Origin: Callipepla californica brunnescens
Lineage: Eukaryota; Chordata; Aves; Galliformes; Odontophoridae
Direction: 5' to 3'
DNA: 64,000 nucleotides
Assembly (NCBI GenBank): GCA_023055505.1
Contig: JALIRH010000049.1
Location: forward strand, 2,604,001-2,668,000
The translations under genes were made by a program, and so were the position numbers. A model generated the notes under the pieces. That model was not told the DNA's origin. It was given only the letters and a program-made list of their open reading frames with translations, and did no database searches. Position 1 is the first letter of the stretch, and each line of letters opens with the position of its first letter. Positions 1 to 12,773 of the stretch are shown here, piece by piece.

Positions 1-478
1 GGTCACATTGATCCCTATGGTCCCATTGATGACTATGGCCCCATTGATTCCTATGGCCCCATTGATTACTGTGGCCCCATTGATCCCTATTGCTCCATTG
101 ATCGCTGTGGTCCCATTGATCCTTATGGCCCCATTGAGCCCTATGGCTTCATTGATCCCTCTGGCCCGATTGAGTTCTATGGCCGCATTTATCCCTAAGG
201 CCCCATTGATTCCTATGGTCCCATCAATCCCTATGGCCCCACTGATCCCTCTGGCCCCATTGAGTTCTATGGCCCCATCGATTCCTATGGCCCCATTGAT
301 CCCTATGGCCCCAGTGATCCCTATAGCCCCATTGATCCCTATGGCCCCATTGATCCCTATCGCCCCATTGATCTCTATGGCCCCCTTGAGTTCTATGGCT
401 TCAATGATTCCTATGGCCCCATTGATCCCTATGGTCCCATTGATTTTTATGGCCCCTTCAGTTCTATGGCCACATTGA

Positions 479-3400
479 TTCCTATGGCCCCTTTGAGTTC
501 TATGGCTCCATTTATCCCTATGGTCCCACTGATTCCCAGGGTCCCATTGATTCCTATGGCCCCATTGATCCCTATGATCCATTGATTCCTATGGCCCCAT
601 TGATTCATATGGCCACATTGATCCCTATGGCCACATTAATTCCTATGGCCACTTTGAGATGTATGGCCCCATTGATCCCTATGGCCCCATTCAGTTCTAT
701 GGGTCCATTGATTCCTATGGCCCCATTGATCCTTATGGCCCCATTGATCCTATGTTTCCATTGATTCCTATATTTCCTTTGATTCCTAATGCCCCATTGA
801 TCCCTATGGCCCCATTGAGTTCTGTGGATCCATTGATTCCTATGGCACCATTGATTCCTAAGGCCCCTTTGATCTCTCTGGCCCCATTGATCCCTATGGC
901 CCAATCGATCCCTGTGGCCCCATTGATCCCTATGGCCCCATTGATCCCTATGGCCCCATTGATTCCTAAGTTCCCGTTGATCCCTGTGGCCCCATTGAGT
1001 TCTATGGCTCGATTGAGTTCTATGGCTCCATTGATTCCTATGGCCCCACTGATTCCTATGGCCCCTTCGATTCATATGGTCCCATTGATTCCTATGGCCC
1101 CATTGATCTCTATGGCCCCTTTGATCCCAATTGCCCAATCGATCCCTGTGGCCCCATTGATCTTTATGGCCCCATTGATCCCAATTGCCCCATCGATCCC
1201 TGTGGCCCCATTGATCCCTATGGCGCCATTGATCGCTAAGGCCCCATTGATTTCTAAGGTCCCATTGATCCCTATGGCCCCATTGAGTTCTATGGCTCCA
1301 TTGATTCCTATGGCCCCACTGATTCCTATGGCCCCACTGATTCCTATTGTCCCATTGATCGCTATGGTCCCATTGATTCCTTTGGTCTCATTGATCCCTA
1401 TTACCCCATTGATCCCTATGGCCCCATTGAGTTCTATGGCTCCATTGATTATAATGGCCCCATTGAGTTCTATGGCCCCATTGATTCCTATGGCCCTTTG
1501 ATTTCTATGGCCCCATTGATTCCTATGGCCCCATTGATTCCTATGGCCCCTTTGAGTTCTATGGCCCAATTGATCCCTATGGCCCCATTGAGTTCTATGG
1601 CTCCATTGTTCCCTATGACCCCATTGATCCCTATGTCCCCATTGAGTTCTATGGCCCCACTGATCCCTATGGCCCCATTGAGTTCAATGGCTCCTTTGAT
1701 TATAATGGTCCCATTGAGTTCTATGGCCCCATTGATCCCTATGGCCCCACTGATCTCTATGGCCCCATTGATCCCTATGGACCCTTTGATTCCTATCGTC
1801 CCATTGATCCCTATGACCCCATTGAGTTCTATGGCCCCGTTGATTCCTATGGCTTCATTGATCCCTCTGGCCCCATTGACTTCTATGGCCGCATTTATCC
1901 CTAAGGCCCCATTGATTCCTATGGTCCCATCGATCCCTATGGCCCCATTGATCCCTATGACCCCATTGAGTTCTATGGCCCCATTGATCCCTATGGACCC
2001 TTTGATTCCTATCTCTCATTGATCCCTGTGGCCCCATTGAGTTCTATGGCCCCGTTGATTCCTATGGCTTCATTGATTCCTATGGCCCCATTGAGTTGTA
2101 GGGCCTTATTGATTCCTAATGTCCCATTGATCCCTAAGGCCCTATTGAGTTCTATGGCCCCATTGAGTTCTATGGCTCCATTGGTTCATATGGCCCCATT
2201 GATCGCTGTGGCCCCGTTGATCCCTGTGGCCACATTGATCCCTATAGCCCCATTGATGACTATGGCCCCATTGATCCCTATGGTCACATTGATCCCTATG
2301 GTCCCATTGATGACTATGGCCCCATTGATTCCTATGGCCCCATTGATTCCTGTGGCCCCATTGATCCCTATTGCTCCATTGATCGCTGTGGCCCCATTGA
2401 TCCCTATGGCCCCATTGAGCCCTATGGCTTCATTGATCCCTCTGGCCCCATTGAGTTCTATGGCAGCATTTATCCCTAAGGCCCCATTGATTCCTATGGT
2501 CCCATCGATCCCTATGGCCCCACTGATCCCTATGGCCCAATTGATCTCTATGGCCCCATCGATCCCTATGGCCCCAATGAGTTCTACGGCTCCATTGATT
2601 CCTGTGGCCCCATTTTTTCCAATGGCCCCAGTGATGACTATTGCCCCATTGATTCCTGCGGCCACACTGATGCCTATGGTCCCATTGATTCCTATGGCCC
2701 CATTGATTCCTATGGTCCCATCGATCCCTATGGCCCCATTGATTCCTATGGCCCCATCGATTCCTATGGCCCCATTGATCCCTATGGCCCCAGTGATCCC
2801 TATGGCCCCATTGATCCCTATGGACCCATTGATCCCTATGGCCCCATTGATCTCTATGGCCCCCTTGAGTTCTATGGCTTCATTGATTCCTATGGCCCCA
2901 TTGATCCCTAGGGTCCCATTGATTTTTATGGCCCCTTCAGTTCTATGGCCACATTGATTCCTATGGCCCCTTTGAGTTCTATGGCCCCGTTGATTCCTAT
3001 GGCTTCATTGATCCCTCTGGCCCCATTGACTTCTATGGCCGCATTTATCCCTAAGGCCCCATTGATTCCTATGGTCCCATCGATCCCTATGGCCCCATTG
3101 ATCCCTATGACCCCATTGAGTTCTATGGCCACATTGATTCCTATGGCCCCTTTGAGTTCTATGGCTCCATTGATCCCTATGGTCCCATTGATTCCTAGGG
3201 TCCCTTTGATTCCTATGGCCCCATTGATCTCTGTGATCCATTGATTCCTATGGCCCCATTGATTCCTATGGCCACATTGATCCCTATGGCCACATTAATT
3301 CCTATGGCCCCTTTGAGTTGTATGGCCCCTTTGATCCCTATGGCCACATTGAGTTCTATGGCTCCTTTGATTCCTATGGCCCCATTGATCCCTATGGCCC

Positions 3401-5271
3401 CATTGATACTATGTTTCCTTTGATTCCTTTGTTTCCATTGATTCCTATGGCCCCATTGATCCCTATGGCCCCATTGATACTATGTTTCCTTTGATTCCTT
3501 TGTTTCCATTGATTCCTATGGCCCCATTGATCCCTATGGCCCCATTGTGTTCTGTGGCTCCATTGATTCCTATGGCACCATTGATTCCTAAGGCCCCACT
3601 GATCTCTATGGCCCCATTGATCCCTATGGCCCAATCGAACCCTGTGGCCCCATTGATCCCTATGGCCCAATCGATCCCTGTGGCTTCATCGATCCCTATG
3701 GCCCCACTGATTCCTATGGTCCCATTGATCCCTATGGTCCCATTCATTCCTATGGCCCCATTGATTGCTGTTGCCCCATTGATTCCTCTGGCCCCATTGA
3801 TCCCTATGGTCCCATTGATCCCTATGGCCCCATTGATTTCTATGGCCCCATTGATCCCTATGGCCCCACTTAGTTCTATGGGCCCACTGATTCCTATGAC
3901 CCTTTGATTCCTATGTTCCCATTGATCCCTAAGTCCCCATTGAATTCTATGGCCCCCTTGAGTTCTATGGCCCCATTGATCCCTATGGCCCCATTGATCC
4001 CTATGGTTCATTTGATTTTTATGGCCCCTTCAGTTCTATGGCCACATTGATTCCTATGGCCCCTTTGAGTTCTATGGCTTCATTGATCCCTAAGGTCCCA
4101 TTGATTCCTAGGGTCCCATTGATTCCTATGGCCCCATTGATCCCTATGATCCATTGATTCCTATGGCCCCATTGATTCCTATGGCCACATTGATCCCTAT
4201 GGCCACATTAATTCCTATGGCCCCTTTGAGTTGTATGGCCCCATTGATCCCTATGGCCCCATTGAGTTCTATGGGTCCATTGATTCCTATGGCCCCATAA
4301 TCCCTATGGCCCCATTGATTCCTATGTTTCCATTGATTCCTATGGCCTCATTGATCCCTATGGCCCCATTGAGTTCTGTGGCTCCATTGATTCCTAAGGC
4401 CCCATTGATCTCTATGGCCCCATTGATCCCTATGGCCCAATCGATCCCTGTGGCCCCATTGATCCCTATGGCCCCATTGATCCCTATGGCCCAATCGATC
4501 CCTGTGGCCCCATTGATCCCTATGGCCCCATTGGTCCCTATGGCCCCATTGAGTTCTATGGCTCGATTGAGTTCTATGGCTCCATTGATTCCTATGGCCC
4601 CACTGATTCCTATGGCCCCTTCGATTCATAAGGTCCCTTTGATTCCTATGGCCCCATTGATCTCTATTGCCCCTTTGATCCCAATTGCCCCATCGATCCC
4701 TGTGGCCCCATTGATCTCTATGGCCCCATTGATCCCAATTGCCCCATCGATCCCTATAACCCCATTGATGACTATGGTCCCTTTGATTCCTATGGTCACA
4801 TTGATCCCTATGGTCCCATTGATGACTATGGCCCCATTGATTCCTATGGCCCCATTGATTACTGTGGCCCCATTGATCCCTATTGCTCCATTGATCGCTG
4901 TGGTCCCATTGATCCTTATGGCCCCATTGAGCCCTATGGCTTCATTGATCCCTCTGGCCCGATTGAGTTCTATGGCCGCATTTATCCCTAAGGCCCCATT
5001 GATTCCTATGGTCCCATCAATCCCTATGGCCCCACTGATCCCTCTGGCCCCATTGAGTTCTATGGCCCCATCGATTCCTATGGCCCCATTGATCCCTATG
5101 GCCCCAGTGATCCCTATAGCCCCATTGATCCCTATGGCCCCATTGATCCCTATCGCCCCATTGATCTCTATGGCCCCCTTGAGTTCTATGGCTTCAATGA
5201 TTCCTATGGCCCCATTGATCCCTATGGTCCCATTGATTTTTATGGCCCCTTCAGTTCTATGGCCACATTGA
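479..5271 (+). repeat. Higher-order satellite unit, copy 2 (4,793 bp)
   Basis: The same ordered series of variant 18-bp monomers recurs with fixed landmarks. The block ending at 478 ends again at 5271, 9633 and 12773, and a monomer series starting at 582 recurs at 5375, 9737 and 12877. This copy runs from the end of a partial copy (1-478) to 5271. Near-identity of the landmark segments between copies indicates recent block duplication or homogenisation. Confidence 0.85.
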
Positions 5272-8200
5272 TTCCTATGGCCCCTTTGAGTTCTATGGCT
5301 CCATTTATCCCTATGGTCCCACTGATTCCCAGGGTCCCATTGATTCCTATGGCCCCATTGATCCCTATGATCCATTGATTCCTATGGCCCCATTGATTCA
5401 TATGGCCACATTGATCCCTATGGCCACATTAATTCCTATGGCCACTTTGAGATGTATGGCCCCATTGATCCCTATGGCCCCATTCAGTTCTATGGGTCCA
5501 TTGATTCCTATGGCCCCATTGATCCTTATGGCCCCATTGATCCTATGTTTCCATTGATTCCTATATTTCCATTGATTCCTAATGCCCCATTGATCCCTAT
5601 GGCCCCATTGAGTTCTGTGGATCCATTGATTCCTATGGCACCATTGATTCCTAAGGCCCCTTTGATCTCTCTGGCCCCATTGATCCCTATGGCCCAATCG
5701 ATCCCTGTGGCCCCATTGATCCCTATGGCCCCATTGATCCTTATGGCCCCATTGATTCCTAAGTTCCCGTTGATCCCTGTGGCCCCATTGAGTTCTATGG
5801 CTCGATTGAGTTCTATGGCTCCATTGATTCCTATGGCCCCACTGATTCCTATGGCCCCTTCGATTCATATGGTCCCATTGATTCCTATGGCCCCATTGAT
5901 CTCTATGGCCCCTTTGATCCCAATTGCCCCATCGATCCCTGTGGCCCCATTGATCTTTATGGCCCCATTGATCCCAATTGCCCCATCGATCCCTGTGGCC
6001 CCATTGATCGCTATGGCGCCATTGATCGCTAAGGCCCCATTGATTTCTAAGGTCCCATTGATCCCTATGGCCCCATTGAGTTCTATGGCTCCATTGATTC
6101 CTATGGCCCCACTGATTCCTATGGCCCCACTGATTCCTATTGTCCCATTGATCGCTATGGTCCCATTGATTCCTTTGGTCTCATTGATCCCTATTACCCC
6201 ATTGATCCCTATGGCCCCATTGAGTTCTATGGCTCCATTGATTATAATGGCCCCATTGAGTTCTATGGCCCCATTGATTCCTATGGCCCTTTGATTTCTA
6301 TGGCCCAATTGATCCCTATGGCCCCATTGAGTTCTATGGCTCCATTGTTCCCTATGACCCCATTGATCCCTATGTCCCCATTGAGTTCTATGGCCCCACT
6401 GATCCCTATGGCCCCATTGAGTTCAATGGCTCCTTTGATTATAATGGTCCCATTGAGTTCTATGGCCCCATTGATCCCTATGGCCCCACTGATCTCTATC
6501 GTCCCATTGATCCCTATGGCCCCATTGAGTTCTATGGCCCCGTTGATTCCTATGGCTTCATTGATCCCTCTGGCCCCATTGACTTCTATGGCCGCATTTA
6601 TCCCTAAGGCCCCATTGATTCCTATGGTCCCATCGATCCCTATGGCCCCATTGATCCCTATGACCCCATTGAGTTCTATGGCCCCATTGATCCCTATGGA
6701 CCCTTTGATTCCTATCTCTCATTGATCCCTGTGGCCCCATTGAGTTCTAGGGCCTTATTGATTCCTAATGTCCCATTGATCCCTAAGGCCCTATTGAGTT
6801 CTATGGCCCCATTGAGTTCTATGGCTCCATTGGTTCATATGGCCCCATTGATCGCTGTGGCCCCGTTGATCCCTGTGGCCACATTGATCCCTATAGCCCC
6901 ATTGATGACTATGGCCCCATTGATCCCTATGGTCACATTGATCCCTATGGTCCCATTGATGACTATGGCCCCATTGATTCCTATGGCCCCATTGATTCCT
7001 GTGGCCCCATTGATCCCTATTGCTCCATTGATCGCTGTGGCCCCATTGATCCTTATGGCCCCATTGAGCCCTATGGCTTCATTGATCCCTCTGGCCCCAT
7101 TGAGTTCTATGGCAGCATTTATCCCTAAGGCCCCATTGATTCCTATGGTCCCATCGATCCCTATGGCCCCACTGATCCCTATGGCCCCATTGATCTCTAT
7201 GGCCCCATCGATCCCTATGGCCCCAATGAGTTCTACGGCTCCATTGATTCCTGTGGCCCCATTTTTTCCAATGGCCCCAGTGATGACTATTGCCCCATTG
7301 ATTCCTGCGGCCCCACTGATGCCTATGGTCCCATTGATTCCTATGGCCCCATTGATTCCTATGGTCCCATCGATCCCTATGGCCCCATTGATTCCTATGG
7401 CCCCATCGATTCCTATGGCCCCATTGATCCCTATGGCCCCAGTGATCCCTATGGCCCCATTGATCCCTCTGGACACATTGATCCCTATGGCCCCATTGAT
7501 CTCTATGGCCCCCTTGAGTTCTATGGCTTCATTGATTCCTATGGCCCCATTGATCCCTATGGTCCCATTGATTTTTATGGCCCCTTCAGTTCTATGGCCA
7601 CATTGATTCCTATGGCCCCTTTGAGTTCTATGGCTCCATTGATCCCTATGGTCCCATTGATTCCTAGGGTCCCTTTGATTCCTATGGCCCCATTGATCTC
7701 TGTGATCCATTGATTCCTATGGCCCCATTGATTCCTATGGCCACATTGATCCCTATGGCCACATTAATTCCTATGGCCCCTTTGAGTTGTATGGCCCCTT
7801 TGATCCCTATGGCCCCATTGAGTTCTATGGCTCCTTTGATTCCTATGGCCCCATTGATCCCTATGGCCCCATTGATACTATGTTTCCTTTGATTCCTTTG
7901 TTTCCATTGATTCCTATGGCCCCATTGATCCCTATGGCCCCATTGTGTTCTGTGGCTCCATTGATTCCTATGGCACCATTGATTCCTAAGGCCCCACTGA
8001 TCTCTATGGCCCCATTGATCCCTATGGCCCAATCGAACCCTGTGGCCCCATTGATCCCTATGGCCCAATCGATCCCTGTGGCTTCATCGATCCCTATGGC
8101 CCCACTGATTCCTATGGTCCCATTGATCCCTATGGTCCCATTCATTCCTATGGCCCCATTGATTGCTGTGGCCCCATTGATTCCTCTGGCCCCATTGATC

Positions 8201-9633
8201 CCTATGGTCCCATTGATCCCTATGGCCCCATTGATTTCTATGGCCCCATTGATCCCTATGGCCCCACTTAGTTCTATGGGCCCACTGATTCCTATGACCC
8301 TTTGATTCCTATGTTCCCATTGATCCCTAAGTCCCCATTGAATTCTATGGCCCCCTTGAGTTCTATGGCCCCATTGATCCCAATGGCCCCATTGATCCCT
8401 ATGGTTCATTTGATTTTTATGGCCCCTTCAGTTCTATGGCCACATTGATTCCTATGGCCCCTTTGAGTTCTATGGCTTCATTGATCCCTAAGGTCCCATT
8501 GATTCCTAGGGTCCCATTGATTCCTATGGCCCCATTGATCCCTATGATCCATTGATTCCTATGGCCCCATTGATTCCTATGGCCACATTGATCCCTATGG
8601 CCACATTAATTCCTATGGCCCCTTTGAGTTGTATGGCCCCATTGATCCCTATGGCCCCATTGAGTTCTATGGGTCCATTGATTCCTATGGCCCCATAATC
8701 CCTATGGCCCCATTGATTCCTATGTTTCCATTGATTCCTATGGCCCCATTGATCCCTATGGCCCCATTGAGTTCTGTGGCTCCATTGATTCCTAAGGCCC
8801 CATTGATCTCTATGGCCCCATTGATCCCTATGGCCCAATCGATCCCTGTGGCCCCATTGATCCCTATGGCCCCATTGATCCCTATGGCCCAATCGATCCC
8901 TGTGGCCCCATTGATCCCTATGGCCCCATTGGTCCCTATGGCCCCATTGAGTTCTATGGCTCGATTGAGTTCTATGGCTCCATTGATTCCTATGGCCCCA
9001 CTGATTCCTATGGCCCCATTGATCTCTATTGCCCCTTTGATCCCAATTGCCCCATCGATCCCTGTGGCCCCATTGATCTCTATGGCCCCATTGATCCCAA
9101 TTGCCCCATCGATCCCTATAACCCCATTGATGACTATGGTCCCTTTGATCCCTATGGTCACATTGATCCCTATGGTCCCATTGATGACTCTGGCCCCATT
9201 GATTCCTATGGCCCCATTGATTCCTGTGGCCCCATTGATCCCTATTGCTCCATTGATCGCTGTGGCCCCATTGATCCTTATGGCCCCATTGAGCCCTATG
9301 GCTTCATTGATCCCTCTGGCCCGATTGAGTTCTATGGCCGCATTTATCCCTAAGGCCCCATTGATTCCTATGGTCCCATCAATCCCTATGGCCCCACTGA
9401 TCCCTCTGGCCCCATTGAGTTCTATGGCCCCATCGATTCCTATGGCCCCATTGATCCCTATGGCCCCAGTGATCCCTATAGCCCCATTGATCCCTATGGC
9501 CCCATTGATCCCTATCGCCCCATTGATCTCTATGGCCCCCTTGAGTTCTATGGCTTCAATGATTCCTATGGCCCCATTGATCCCTATGGTCCCATTGATT
9601 TTTATGGCCCCTTCAGTTCTATGGCCACATTGA
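5272..9633 (+). repeat. Higher-order satellite unit, copy 3 (4,362 bp)
   Basis: Same monomer order as the preceding copy but about 430 bp shorter because of internal losses. For example, the stretch matching 3421-3480 is single here where the preceding copy has a small local duplication, and some monomers around 6300 and 6490 are missing. Confidence 0.85.
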
Positions 9634-12600
9634 TTCCTATGGCCCCTTTGAGTTCTATGGCTCCATTTATCCCTATGGTCCCACTGATTCCCAGGGTCCC
9701 ATTGATTCCTATGGCCCCATTGATCCCTATGATCCATTGATTCCTATGGCCCCATTGATTCATATGGCCACATTGATCCCTATGGCCACATTAATTCCTA
9801 TGGCCACTTTGAGATGTATGGCCCCATTGATCCCTATGGCCCCATTCAGTTCTATGGGTCCATTGATTCCTATGGCCCCATTGATCCTTATGGCCCCATT
9901 GATCCTATGTTTCCATTGATTCCTATATTTCCATTGATTCCTAATGCCCCATTGATCCCTATGGCCCCATTGAGTTCTGTGGCTCCATTGATTCCTATGG
10001 CACCATTGATTCCTAAGGCCCCTTTGATGTCTCTGGCCCCATTGATCCCTATGGCCCAATCGATCCCTGTGGCCCCATTGATCCCTATGCCCCATTGATC
10101 CCTATGGCCCCATTGATTCCTAAGTTCCCGTTGATCCCTGTGGCCCCATTGAGTTCTATGGCTCGATTGAGTTCTATGGCTCCATTGATTCCTATGGCCC
10201 CACTGATTCCTATGGCCCCTTCGATTCATATGGTCCCATTGATTCCTATGGCCCCATTGATTTCTAAGGTCCCATTGATCCCTATGGCCCCATTGAGTTC
10301 TATGGCTCCATTGATTCCTATGGCCCCACTGATTCCTATGGCCCCACTGGTTCCTATTGTCCCATTGATCGCTATGGTCCCATTGATTCCTTTGGTCTCA
10401 TTGATCCCTATTACCCCATTGATCCCTATGGCCCCATTGAGTTCTATGGCTCCATTGATTATAATGGCCCCATTGAGTTCTATGGCCCCATTGATTCCTA
10501 TGGCCCTTTGATTTCTATGGCCCCATTGATTCCTATGGCCCCATTGATTCCTATGGCCCCTTTGAGTTCTATGGCCCAATTGATCCCTATGGCCCCATTG
10601 AGTTCTATGGCTCCATTGTTCCCTATGACCCCATTGATCCCTATGTCCCCATTGAGTTCTATGGCCCCACTGATCCCTATGGCCCCATTGAGTTCAATGG
10701 CTCCTTTGATTATAATGGTCCCATTGAGTTCTATGGCCCCATTGATCCCTATGGCCCCACTGATCTCTATGGCCCCATTGATCCCTATGGACCCTTTGAT
10801 TCCTATCGTCCCATTGATCCCTATGGCCCCATTGAGTTCTATGGCCCCGTTGATTCCTATGGCTTCATTGATCCCTCTGGCCCCATTGACTTCTATGGCC
10901 GCATTTATCCCTAAGGCCCCATTGATTCCTATGGTCCCATCGATCCCTATGGCCCCATTGATCCCTATGACCCCATTGAGTTCTATGGCTCCTTTGATTC
11001 CTATGGCCCCATTGATTCCTATGGCCCCATTGATACTATGTTTCCTTTGATTCCTTTGTTTCCATTGATTCCTATGGCCCCATTGATCCCTATGGCCCCA
11101 TTGTGTTCTGTGGCTCCATTGATTCCTATGGCACCATTGATTCCTAAGGCCCCACTGATCTCTATGGCCCCATTGATCCCTATGGCCCAATCGAACCCTG
11201 TGGCCCCATTGATCCCTATGGCCCAATCGATCCCTGTGGCTTCATCGATCCCTATGGCCCCACTGATTCCTATGGTCCCATTGATCCCTATGGTCCCATT
11301 CATTCCTATGGCCCCATTGATTGCTGTGGCCCCATTGATTCCTCTGGCCCCATTGATCCCTATGGTCCCATTGATCCCTATGGCCCCATTGATTTCTATG
11401 GCCCCATTGATCCCTATGGCCCCACTTAGTTCTATGGGCCCACTGATTCCTATGACCCTTTGATTCCTATGTTCCCATTGATCCCTAAGTCCCCATTGAA
11501 TTCTATGGCCCCCTTGAGTTCTATGGCCCCATTGATCCCAATGGCCCCATTGATCCCTATGGTTCATTTGATTTTTATGGCCCCTTCAGTTCTATGGCCA
11601 CATTGATTCCTATGGCCCCTTTGAGTTCTATGGCTTCATTGATCCCTAAGGTCCCATTGATTCCTAGGGTCCCATTGATTCCTATGGCCCCATTGATCCC
11701 TATGATCCATTGATTCCTATGGCCCCATTGATTCCTATGGCCACATTGATCCCTATGGCCACATTAATTCCTATGGCCCCTTTGAGTTGTATGGCCCCAT
11801 TGATCCCTATGGCCCCATTGAGTTCTATGGGTCCATTGATTCCTATGGCCCCATAATCCCTATGGCCCCATTGATTCCTATGTTTCCATTGATTCCTATG
11901 GCCCCATTGATCCCTATGGCCCCATTGAGTTCTGTGGCTCCATTGATTCCTAAGGCCCCATTGATCTCTATGGCCCCATTGATCCCTATGGCCCAATCGA
12001 TCCCTGTGGCCCCATTGATCCCTATGGCCCCATTGGTCCCTATGGCCCCATTGAGTTCTATGGCTCGATTGAGTTCTATGGCTCCATTGATTCCTATGGC
12101 CCCACTGATTCCTATGGCCCCTTCGATTCATAAGGTCCCTTTGATTCCTATGGCCCCATTGATCTCTATTGCCCCTTTGATCCCAATTGCCCCATCGATC
12201 CCTGTGGCCCCATTGATCTCTATGGCCCCATTGATCCCAATTGCCCCATCGATCCCTATAACCCCATTGATGACTATGGTCCCTTTGATCCCTATGGTCA
12301 CATTGATCCCTATGGTCCCATTGATGACTATGGCCCCATTGATTCCTATGGCCCCATTGATTCCTGTGGCCCCATTGATCCCTATTGCTCCATTGATCGC
12401 TGTGGCCCCATTGATCCTTATGGCCCCATTGAGCCCTATGGCTTCATTGATCCCTCTGGCCCGATTGAGTTCTATGGCCGCATTTATCCCTAAGGCCCCA
12501 TTGATTCCTATGGTCCCATCAATCCCTATGGCCCCACTGATCCCTCTGGCCCCATTGAGTTTTATGGCCCCATCGATTCCTATGGCCCCATTGATCCCTA

Positions 12601-12773
12601 TGGCCCCAGTGATCCCTATAGCCCCATTGATCCCTATGGCCCCATTGATCCCTATCGCCCCATTGATCTCTATGGCCCCCTTGAGTTCTATGGCTTCAAT
12701 GATTCCTATGGCCCCATTGATCCCTATGGTCCCATTGATTTTTATGGCCCCTTCAGTTCTATGGCCACATTGA
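9634..12773 (+). repeat. Higher-order satellite unit, shortened copy 4 (3,140 bp)
   Basis: Same start and end landmarks as the neighbouring copies but more than 1 kb shorter. The middle landmark present at 2957, 7606 and 14981 is absent, so an internal block was lost. A junction near 10,985-11,040 joins two parts that are separate in the other copies. Confidence 0.83.
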
